From an uncultured Clostridia bacterium (GTDB lineage: Bacteria > Bacillota > Clostridia > TANB77 > CAG-508): a stretch of DNA of 64,000 nucleotides. The position numbers were made by a program, and so were the translations under genes. The DNA lies in the NCBI GenBank assembly GCA_948502395.1, contig CAOPES010000002.1:124001-188000 (forward strand), read 5' to 3'. Positions 1 to 6,254 of the stretch are shown one piece after another (within the stretch, counting starts at the first letter, position 1; each line of letters opens with the position of its first letter). The notes beneath the pieces were generated by a model. It searched no databases and was not told the DNA's origin. It worked only from the letters and a program-made list of their open reading frames with translations.

Positions 1-489
1 TCCATTGTTTGCTGTGTTTTGTCTTTTTATTAGTATGTAGTCTCCGTCTAATATTCCAGCTTCTATCATACTTTCTCCTCTTACTGTTAACATGAAGCTT
101 TCTGAGTTTCCTACAAAGTCTACTGGTATTGGGAATGTATCTGTTACGTTTTCTACTGCTAGTATTGGTTCTCCTGCTGTTATTTTACCTATTATTGGCA
201 CTTCTACTAGTTCTTTTTGCGTATAGAAGTCTTTGCTTGATGTTTTCTTTGCTTCTCCTGAGCCACCTTTTAGTAATCTTAGTGTTCTTCCTTTTTTGTC
301 TTGTTTTTTAATATATCCTTTTTCATCTAGTTTTCTTAAGTATCCATGTACTGTTGCTGTTGAGCTTAGCCCTACTGCTTTTCCTATTTCTCTTACTGAT
401 GGTGGATATCCTTGTGTCATTATTTGTTTTTCAATAAATCTTAGTATTGATTTTTCTCTTCTATTTAGTTCTGGTTTTTTTCTAGGCAT
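1..489 (-). CDS. lexA: LexA repressor (3' end cut by window edge)
   Basis: SOS-response repressor that binds operator DNA and self-cleaves when RecA is activated. The visible 163 residues start MPRKKPELNRREKSILRFIE and contain the winged-helix DNA-binding domain (about 1-70, with the typical GYPPSVREIG and STATVHGYL segments), followed by the start of the S24 peptidase domain. The segment GESMIEAGILDGDYILI holds the catalytic-serine region (SM). The Ala-Gly cleavage site corresponds to ITAGEP near residue 105. The C-terminal part with the catalytic lysine lies beyond position 1. The ATG at 489 has an AGGAGTGAT ribosome site. A well-formed promoter with an overlapping palindrome lies just upstream. 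Confidence 0.95.
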   Translation of the reverse strand, partial: MPRKKPELNRREKSILRFIEKQIMTQGYPPSVREIGKAVGLSSTATVHGYLRKLDEKGYIKKQDKKGRTLRLLKGGSGEAKKTSSKDFYTQKELVEVPIIGKITAGEPILAVENVTDTFPIPVDFVGNSESFMLTVRGESMIEAGILDGDYILIKRQNTANNG

Positions 490-521
490 TTTTATCACTC
501 CTATTTCTTCTATTTTTCCAT

Positions 522-550
522 ATAATATCACACAAACAAAAAAATGTCAA
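522..550 (-). promoter_or_regulatory. lexA promoter with overlapping palindrome
   Basis: On the minus strand the -35 TTGACA (545-550) and -10 TATTAT (522-527) are separated by 17 bp. The -35 box is the right arm of the palindrome TGTCAAAAATATGTTTGACA (545-564). The palindrome could be an operator that blocks RNA polymerase. With its flanking A and T runs it could equally be the terminator of the gene ending at 596. It does not match the Bacillus SOS box GAAC-N4-GTTC. Confidence 0.7.
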
Positions 551-595
551 ACATATTTTTGACATTTTTTGTTTTTTATCTTTTATTTAATTTTC

Positions 596-2221
596 TTAAA
601 CTTTTATATACAATACTGGGCGAAAGCCAATACTTACATAAGATGCGGTAATATAATCACTCCCTTGACGATGAGAAATAGGATTGTCAAAACCACTACT
701 AACATAACATCCACCACGAATAACAGCAAATGTTGTTTCAAACCTTGTGCTTGCAGTTACACGATTTCCTGTTTCAGTTGTCCACTCCCACATGTTTCCA
801 CTCATATCATATATATTCTTTACTTTTGTTACTTCTGACGCTCCTGTCGCAAGCTCTTTGTGTAAACTATATCCATAATTTGTATCATCATATGAATTTA
901 AAGCAAATTCGTATTTCTCTCTTATTGATTGTATTAGTGAAATTCTGCCTGTTGTTATATTTCCCTTTTGATATGTTACTGCATATGTCCAATAATCTTT
1001 TTTACCAGCTGCTTTTCCTGTTTCGTTTGCAACACCAAGTCTATGTAATGCATGTAAAGCATTTGTTGTTATTTTGACATTGTTTGAGTAGTTTCCATAA
1101 TTCGTGCTGTCCATTCCTATTCCACTATACTGACTATTTGTAGTTATCCATTCCAAGGCTGTGTCCCATGCATAGCTATCTACCAAGGCACTTATTACTG
1201 ATGTACTGTTTTTGTACATATTTTCAGAAACTTTTTTAGCTTTCTCTTGTGATATATAATTCCAGCTTTGTGTTCCTTTTTGTACTATTGGGCTCATACT
1301 TAATACTTCATCAGAATTCTTCTTTTCATCCTTATAATATGTTGCTCCTTCACTATCTGCGTAAAAATCTGCATCTCTTGGCACTCCTGCTTCATATCTT
1401 CCTATATAAAATCCACCATATTTTGTTACACTTGCGTAATTTCCACCATTATCTGACCAATCAGTTATCGTTTCCCCTGTTTGTGGCAATGTTGTATAAC
1501 TCCATTGTTTAGAACTATATTTATTTTTCCAATATGAAGCTAGTCCATGATTTCCTGTTCCATTGTCATCTGTTTTTTCATACGTTATTCCATTTGTTCC
1601 TGAACATAGTATCCATACAAATTGATTCCCTTTTTTGCTGTTGCTATCATCGTCTCCCATTTTATCTGAAATTACTAGTCCTGTTGATGGTGTTCCTGTT
1701 ACATAGTAAAATCCTGTTGGTATTACTGCTTTGTTTGTTTTGTCTTCCTTTTCTACAATTATCGCTTTAACACTTTGTTCTTTTAATAATGTTTCTTCTA
1801 AACTTCCTTTTTCTGCATTTGCTAGTGTTATTTCTTCTAGTCCATTCTTTTCTATCTGTTCTTTTTCTTCTGTCCCACCTGTTATTTCACTTAGTGTGTA
1901 TTCTTTATTTTTGTATGTTACTGTTCCTTTTGCTATGTTTGCTGTTATTCCGCTTTTCTTTCCTAATTCTGTTAGTATGTATTCATCTTCTTGCATATCT
2001 GTTATACTTCCATAATATTCTGACATTATCCCTAGTGCTTCTGTTTGCAAGTATTCTAAGTCTCCTGCTTCATTTGTTTTTTCTTTTGCTTGCACTGCCT
2101 TTCCTAGTATTCCATTGTCACCTATAAGTGTGCTTATCGCTACTCCTGCCAATATCAACAACACTATTATTGTTATAACTAATGCTATTAGTGTAATCCC
2201 TTTTACTTTGTTTTGTTCCAT
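596..2221 (-). CDS. Pilin-like N-terminus plus SUMF1/C-type-lectin-fold protein, copy 1 (candidate DGR target)
   Basis: 541 residues. The N-terminus KGITLIALVITIIVLLILAG resembles a type IV prepilin signal (Lys-Gly cleavage site, then a hydrophobic helix). A coiled or linker region follows to about residue 150. The C-terminal half is a formylglycine-generating-enzyme-like (SUMF1) domain of the C-type-lectin fold, with GGFYIGRYEAG, YDMSGNMWEWT and a terminal IGFRPVLYI. The last 26 residues between RGG and IGFRP (632-709) differ strongly from the paralogue at 29358-30990 but have the same length. It has the same promoter and leader as the paralogue (TTAACA, 17 bp, TAAAAT at 2256-2284, then a conserved stretch up to the AAGGGAG ribosome site). 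It is probably a surface-displayed ligand-binding protein. Real FGE activity is doubtful because this subgroup is usually non-enzymatic. Confidence 0.8.
   Translation of the reverse strand: MEQNKVKGITLIALVITIIVLLILAGVAISTLIGDNGILGKAVQAKEKTNEAGDLEYLQTEALGIMSEYYGSITDMQEDEYILTELGKKSGITANIAKGTVTYKNKEYTLSEITGGTEEKEQIEKNGLEEITLANAEKGSLEETLLKEQSVKAIIVEKEDKTNKAVIPTGFYYVTGTPSTGLVISDKMGDDDSNSKKGNQFVWILCSGTNGITYEKTDDNGTGNHGLASYWKNKYSSKQWSYTTLPQTGETITDWSDNGGNYASVTKYGGFYIGRYEAGVPRDADFYADSEGATYYKDEKKNSDEVLSMSPIVQKGTQSWNYISQEKAKKVSENMYKNSTSVISALVDSYAWDTALEWITTNSQYSGIGMDSTNYGNYSNNVKITTNALHALHRLGVANETGKAAGKKDYWTYAVTYQKGNITTGRISLIQSIREKYEFALNSYDDTNYGYSLHKELATGASEVTKVKNIYDMSGNMWEWTTETGNRVTASTRFETTFAVIRGGCYVSSGFDNPISHRQGSDYITASYVSIGFRPVLYIKV
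632..709 (-). other. Candidate variable region of SUMF1 copy 1
   Basis: 26 codons between the fixed RGG and IGFRP motifs. Aligned with the paralogue, invariant residues (G, D, P, S, R, G, T) alternate with changed ones. Many variable codons here are NNT (TGT, TAT, GTT, AGT, TTT, ATT), as would arise from AAT codons in an AT-rich template. The composition is otherwise like the host genome, so this copy alone would not reveal a DGR. Confidence 0.45.
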
Positions 2222-2255
2222 TTAATAAAACTCCCTTCTTTTGTTTTGCATAAAT

Positions 2256-2284
2256 ATTTTATACTTTTTTATGATTTATGTTAA
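2256..2284 (-). promoter_or_regulatory. Promoter of SUMF1 copy 1, conserved in copy 2
   Basis: TTAACA and TAAAAT are separated by 17 bp on the minus strand. The promoter, the roughly 30 bp that follow it and the AAGGGAG ribosome site are nearly identical upstream of 30990. The two paralogues therefore share their expression signals. Confidence 0.55.
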
Positions 2285-2322
2285 TAGATAATTAGTAGTT
2301 TTATTTTATTGGTTCTTATAAA

Positions 2323-2353
2323 AAATTTTAAAGGAGCTTTTTACAGCCCCTTT
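2323..2353 (-). terminator. Rho-independent terminator after the spoIIQ-like gene
   Basis: On the minus strand AGGGGCT and AGCTCCT pair (one G-U) around a short loop, followed by a T-rich tract. It lies 50-80 bp beyond the stop at 2406. Confidence 0.6.
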
Positions 2354-2405
2354 TTTGGTTATTTTACAGGATTTTCAGTATTTTGTCATTTCACATACTT
2401 TATCC

Positions 2406-3233
2406 CTATTTTAAATAAATACTTGGATCAACTTGAATAGAATCTTTTAATAATTCAAAATGAAGATGTGGCTCATCTCCACTTTCAAAAGCAGCTGTAT
2501 TACCAACAGTACCAATAGTTTGTCCCTTATCTACTTTTTCACCTTCAACTACAAATTCAGCAGTTAAAAGATTAGAATAAACTGTTTGATATCCGTTATC
2601 ATGCTCAATTACAACTGTTAACCCATATCTAGGGTCATTTTTAATTGATTTAACTTTCCCTGCTTCTGCTGATTTTACAACAGTTGTTTTCTCTGCTTTT
2701 ATATCAATTCCTAAATGTGTAACCCATTCTTCTAATGTATTAGAATAAACTAAATTATCCTTTGCAAATTCCTTCATAATTTCTCCATCAACTGGTTTTG
2801 CAAAACTTAATTCCTTTTTTGGCTCTTCCTTTTTAGCTGTTGCTGTATTTGCCGCAGTATTGCTTTTAGTTGAATTAGTATTTGTCTTAGTTGTATTTAC
2901 TGATGTATTTGTATTTTTTGTTGTTGTATTTGCTACTGTGTTGTTAGAAGTTGTATTATTTGTTGTGTTTGTTTCTTGTTTAGCATCTTCTACACTTTTT
3001 CCTATTTCTGTACTTGCACTTTGTGTATCTTCTTTTTCATTATTCTTATTAATATTTGCCATTTGCTCTAATGTCATAGTTCCTTCTTTTACATCATCAC
3101 TTAAAGATTTGCTATATAAAAGTAGCCCTATTAAAATTGCTGCAAGTATTGCTACTGCTATGCAAGAATAAATAATAATTTTATCACTAAGTGATTTTGT
3201 TTGACGGTTTGGTTTTCTTGAATTTCTTCTCAT
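2406..3233 (-). CDS. spoIIQ: SpoIIQ-like M23 peptidase (LytM domain)
   Basis: Forespore membrane protein that in Firmicutes pairs with SpoIIIAH to form the channel between forespore and mother cell. One transmembrane helix (about 19-43) is followed by an Asn/Thr-rich linker and a C-terminal LytM/M23 domain. Both zinc-binding signatures are intact: HLGID (HxxxD) and HLHFE (HxH). This is common in clostridial SpoIIQ, whereas Bacillus SpoIIQ has lost one. I chose the ATG at 3233 because AAGGAGGAT precedes it; the reading frame stays open for another 20 codons upstream without a ribosome site. It follows spoIID directly, the usual clostridial order, so they are probably cotranscribed. Confidence 0.8.
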   Translation of the reverse strand: MRRNSRKPNRQTKSLSDKIIIYSCIAVAILAAILIGLLLYSKSLSDDVKEGTMTLEQMANINKNNEKEDTQSASTEIGKSVEDAKQETNTTNNTTSNNTVANTTTKNTNTSVNTTKTNTNSTKSNTAANTATAKKEEPKKELSFAKPVDGEIMKEFAKDNLVYSNTLEEWVTHLGIDIKAEKTTVVKSAEAGKVKSIKNDPRYGLTVVIEHDNGYQTVYSNLLTAEFVVEGEKVDKGQTIGTVGNTAAFESGDEPHLHFELLKDSIQVDPSIYLK

Positions 3234-3293
3234 ATAATCCTCCTTAAATACTTTGTTAATACAAGTATTTCCTTTTTTTAGAAGAATATACAT

Positions 3294-4319
3294 TTATAAC
3301 GAATTTATATCTTTAATTTCTACTCCAACATAAAAATGATTTATAATATCATTACATGTACTCCCTTGTTTTGCCATTGCATCAGCACCAGTCTGGCTCA
3401 TTCCAACACCATGTCCATAACCAACTACTGAAAATTTAATATTTCCATTTTCATTTTCAATTTTAAAATTAGTTGACCTTAATCCTAATAAAGTTCTTGT
3501 CTCAACACCTGAAAGCTCGTGATTTCCAAATTTAACAGTCTTTACTCTTTTGCTGTCTGTATAGTCTAACACTTTTATGTCTTCACCACTGTCAAAATTA
3601 ATTTGAATATCTTGATATTTTGTTTTCAATTTAGCAATTAAATCATTTGGACTTAAAACCACTTGTGACGCATATTGGTTGTAGCCTTCTTCCCCTGCTG
3701 TTTCTACCACTTGCAAATATGGAAAATTTGAACCCCCCCAAACATTTACTGGCATTTCTGTTGTTCCACCACTATTTGCGTGAAAAAATGCATTTATTGG
3801 TTTATTTTCATATGTAACAATTTTTCCCTTTGTTTCATTTACACATTGCTCAATTTTTGCCCAGTTGCTTTCCCTTGCATTTTCTTCCCACCTAGACAAT
3901 CTAACATCTTTTGAAACCCACGCTTGGCAACAAGTCGAATCATCACATATGTCCGCATTTTCGTGTTTCGGATTTTGGGCTTTATATATTGTGTATGTTC
4001 TAGCAACTATTGCTTGTGCTTTTAATGCTTCTAATTCATATGTTGCTGGCATTTCTGCTGATACAACATTATACAAATATGTATCTATTGGTATCTCTTC
4101 TATTTCTCCTGTTTTGCTGTGCAATAATTTTATTGTCCCATATTTTGCATAATTATATTCTGTTTGCTGAGTATTATCTGTATTTTCTTCCTGTTTTGTC
4201 TCAGTTGCTGTATTTTCTGCAATATCTGAATTTGCTGGCTTTTCTTTTTTTGTTAATAATGCTGGCAAAATAAAACAGATAAATACGAACAAGAAAAAAT
4301 ATGTTAAAAATTTTTTCAT
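3294..4319 (-). CDS. spoIID: Stage II sporulation protein D
   Basis: Lytic transglycosylase of the DMP (SpoIID/SpoIIM/SpoIIP) engulfment machine, acting on septal peptidoglycan in the mother cell. 341 residues, the usual length. An N-terminal membrane anchor (about 4-22) is followed by a low-complexity linker and the SpoIID domain. The domain shows IDTYLYNVVSAEMPATYELEAL with the catalytic glutamate (SAEM), then AQAIVARTYT. The C-terminal YGHGVGMSQTGADAMAKQG signature is complete. AGAAGGGA precedes the ATG. It sits between sigF and the spoIIQ-like gene. Confidence 0.93.
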   Translation of the reverse strand: MKKFLTYFFLFVFICFILPALLTKKEKPANSDIAENTATETKQEENTDNTQQTEYNYAKYGTIKLLHSKTGEIEEIPIDTYLYNVVSAEMPATYELEALKAQAIVARTYTIYKAQNPKHENADICDDSTCCQAWVSKDVRLSRWEENARESNWAKIEQCVNETKGKIVTYENKPINAFFHANSGGTTEMPVNVWGGSNFPYLQVVETAGEEGYNQYASQVVLSPNDLIAKLKTKYQDIQINFDSGEDIKVLDYTDSKRVKTVKFGNHELSGVETRTLLGLRSTNFKIENENGNIKFSVVGYGHGVGMSQTGADAMAKQGSTCNDIINHFYVGVEIKDINSL

Positions 4320-4387
4320 TACAAATTCCCTTCTAATTGATTATAATTTAAACTTATATTGCTTATTTTTTATCTCGAACCTTGATT

Positions 4388-5116
4388 TTATGAACTTAGC
4401 TTCATTTTCATTTGCTCTAAAACCCTTCGTTCAATTCTTGAAACTTGAACTTGCGAAACTCCTAATATCTTGGCTACTTGGGCTTGAGTTTTATCTTTAA
4501 AAAATCTTAGCATTATAACTTGTTGTTCATTTTGTTTTAATCCATTTATAAGTTCTTTTATTGCTATTTTATTTGTAATAATTTCTTCTTCGTTTTTATC
4601 TGTTGAAATTTTATCTATTAAATTAATTTGATTTCCGTCTTTATTATTTATGTAAGTTGCACTTTCAATCGACTCTACTCCTTTTGAAACTTCTAGTGCA
4701 AGACTTATATCTTCTTTTGTGACTTTCAATTCTTCTTGTATTTCTTCAATTTTTATTTCTCTTCCATTTTTTATCAAATAACTCCTTTGTAATTCATTTA
4801 TTTTCATTCCTAGTTCTTTTATACTTCTACTAACTTTAATAGGTCCATCATCTCTAATAAATCTTTTAATCTCGCCTATCATATATGGAACAGCATATGT
4901 TGAAAGCTTAACCTCAAAATTAGTATCAAACCTTTTTATGGACTTGATAAATCCAATACAACCAATTTGATATAAATCATCTAACTCATAACCTCTACCA
5001 TTAAATCTTCTAACAATGCTCCAAATCAATCCATTATTATGATTGATTAATTTCTCTAGTTCATACTTATCACCTTGCTGGGCTTTTTTTATAGATTCCA
5101 TATCATTTTCGTACAT
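4388..5116 (-). CDS. sigF: RNA polymerase sigma-F factor
   Basis: Forespore-specific sigma factor. 242 residues with sigma region 2 (ELDDLYQIGCIGFIKSIKRF, then YAVPYMIGEIKRFIRDDG) and region 4 ending in a helix-turn-helix (AQVAKILGVSQVQVSRIERR). Sigma-F and sigma-G are close relatives. Its place as third gene after spoIIAA and spoIIAB identifies this one as SpoIIAC/sigma-F. It is held inactive by the SpoIIAB anti-sigma factor encoded upstream. GTGGGG precedes the ATG. Confidence 0.92.
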   Translation of the reverse strand: MYENDMESIKKAQQGDKYELEKLINHNNGLIWSIVRRFNGRGYELDDLYQIGCIGFIKSIKRFDTNFEVKLSTYAVPYMIGEIKRFIRDDGPIKVSRSIKELGMKINELQRSYLIKNGREIKIEEIQEELKVTKEDISLALEVSKGVESIESATYINNKDGNQINLIDKISTDKNEEEIITNKIAIKELINGLKQNEQQVIMLRFFKDKTQAQVAKILGVSQVQVSRIERRVLEQMKMKLSS

Positions 5117-5146
5117 AATTACCCCACTTTTCTTTTAATCTTTTGT

Positions 5147-5632
5147 TTATGAATTTGTTACAGTTGTTGCTGTCATTTCAAAATCGTCTTCTGTATCCTG
5201 CTTAGGCTTAATTTTTTTACTCATTGTAACCTTTGTACCTAAACCTACAATAGACTGAACTTCAAGCTTGTCCATAAAACTCTCCATAATAGTAAAGCCC
5301 ATACCTGACCTTTCCAAATTAGGTTTAGTAGTATATAGCGGTTCTTTTGCAGCATCAACATTTTCAATACCTTTACCTTTATCAGAAATCTCTATAAAAA
5401 TTTCATTCTCCTTTAACTTAGCCACAATCTTCACAATACCTTGGCTTTTATCATATCCATGAACAATACAATTTGTAACAGCCTCTGACACCGCAGTTTT
5501 TATATCTGCTAACTCTTCTAAACTAGGGTCTAATTGCGAAGCAAACGCAGCCACTGTAATCCTTGCAAAAGCTTCATTTGCTGACTTGCTAACAAACTCT
5601 AATTTCATTTCATTTTTAAACTCTTCTTTCAT
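5147..5632 (-). CDS. spoIIAB: Anti-sigma-F factor and protein kinase SpoIIAB
   Basis: Binds sigma-F, and phosphorylates SpoIIAA using ATP. GHKL ATPase fold: N box AVSEAVTNCIVHGY, G1 box DKGKGI and G2-like ERSGMGFTIMESF. 161 residues; the tail after KKIKPKQ is a little longer than in Bacillus. I chose the ATG at 5632, where MKEEFKNEM starts and GAAAGGAT precedes. The frame is open further upstream, but that part lies inside an intergenic palindromic repeat. The repeat separates the gene from spoIIAA by about 100 bp, which is unusual because these genes normally overlap or touch. Confidence 0.93.
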   Translation of the reverse strand: MKEEFKNEMKLEFVSKSANEAFARITVAAFASQLDPSLEELADIKTAVSEAVTNCIVHGYDKSQGIVKIVAKLKENEIFIEISDKGKGIENVDAAKEPLYTTKPNLERSGMGFTIMESFMDKLEVQSIVGLGTKVTMSKKIKPKQDTEDDFEMTATTVTNS

Positions 5633-5648
5633 ATCTATCCTTTCCTTT

Positions 5649-5752
5649 TGGGTGTTTTTGGGGACAGACCTTAAAAACACCCAAACTTCTTGTTTCTTTT
5701 CTATTTACATTTTTTGTTTGGGTGTTTTTAAGGACTGTCCCCAAAAACACCC
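5649..5752. repeat. REP-like palindromic repeat, family A (spoIIAB/spoIIAA gap)
   Basis: Two palindromic units, GGGTGTTTTTGGGGACAG...AAAAACACCC at 5649-5682 and the inverted version at 5719-5752, flank an AT-rich spacer. The same architecture recurs at 9636-9741 and 28420-28540. The left unit lies in the leader of spoIIAB. The right unit runs into the 3' end of spoIIAA and supplies its stop codon. Confidence 0.85.
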
Positions 5753-6045
5753 ACTAGCTTTAGCACTCCACTCATTTCAAATATTCTTTTTATACTTTGA
5801 CCTAAATTTTTGAGCTCTAATTTTGCTCCTATCATATTTGCAAATTTGTATCTTCCTATTATTAGTCCGATTCCGGCACTATCCATGAAAGTGACACTAT
5901 CAAAATCAAATATAACTTTTCTAGGCATATATCTCTCCATTTCATAATCTGCTTTCCTCCTTATCTCTTGTACCTTATGGTCATCAATTTCTTCTGTTAT
6001 TTTTAAAACTAGAAGCTTGTCTTCTTCATAAAATTTTGATTCCAT
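5728..6045 (-). CDS. spoIIAA: Anti-anti-sigma factor SpoIIAA, C-terminus encoded by a repeat
   Basis: STAS-domain protein that frees sigma-F by binding SpoIIAB; SpoIIAB inactivates it by phosphorylating a serine. 105 residues. The phosphorylation motif is visible as FMDSAGIGLIIGR (serine near residue 57). The C-terminal residues VGVFGDSP and the TAA stop are encoded by the palindromic repeat at 5719-5752, so repeat insertion seems to have replaced the original end. The ATG at 6045 has an AAGGAGGA ribosome site. It is the first gene of the spoIIA operon. Confidence 0.93.
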   Translation of the reverse strand: MESKFYEEDKLLVLKITEEIDDHKVQEIRRKADYEMERYMPRKVIFDFDSVTFMDSAGIGLIIGRYKFANMIGAKLELKNLGQSIKRIFEMSGVLKLVGVFGDSP

Positions 6046-6070
6046 TTTTATTTCCTCCTTAGTTTTTCTT

Positions 6071-6099
6071 ATTATAATTTACTTTCCATTTTTTTCCAA
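6071..6099 (-). promoter_or_regulatory. Sigma-A-type promoter of the spoIIA operon
   Basis: TTGGAA (6094-6099) and TATAAT (6071-6076) on the minus strand have 17 bp spacing and lie about 30 bp from the spoIIAA start. In Bacillus this operon is driven by sigma-H; I see no clear sigma-H site here. Confidence 0.55.
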
Positions 6100-6163
6100 G
6101 AGCGAAATTACAGAAGTTTTGTCGTTTATTGAAAAGTTTTCGACAAAAAATTTTTTATATAGA

Positions 6164-6251
6164 TGTGTCCCAAAATGGACAAAATGTCCCATTGGGGACG
6201 TTTCCAAATGGACATTTTGTCCAAAAAGAAACGTCCCCAACGGGACATTCT
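6164..6251. repeat. REP-like palindromic repeat, family B (valS 3' side)
   Basis: Nested inverted copies of GTCCCAAAATGGACAAAATG and GGGGACGTTTCC fill the gap after valS. The family recurs at 14154-14204, 16833-16885 and 32990-33087. The whole unit can fold into a long hairpin and may also serve as a terminator. Confidence 0.8.
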
Positions 6252-6254
6252 TTT

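Noticed and set aside
596..2221. Active formylglycine-generating enzyme (sulfatase maturation)
   Set aside because: No sulfatase gene nearby, the domain is fused to a pilin helix, and the C-terminus is variable. A binding role is more likely.
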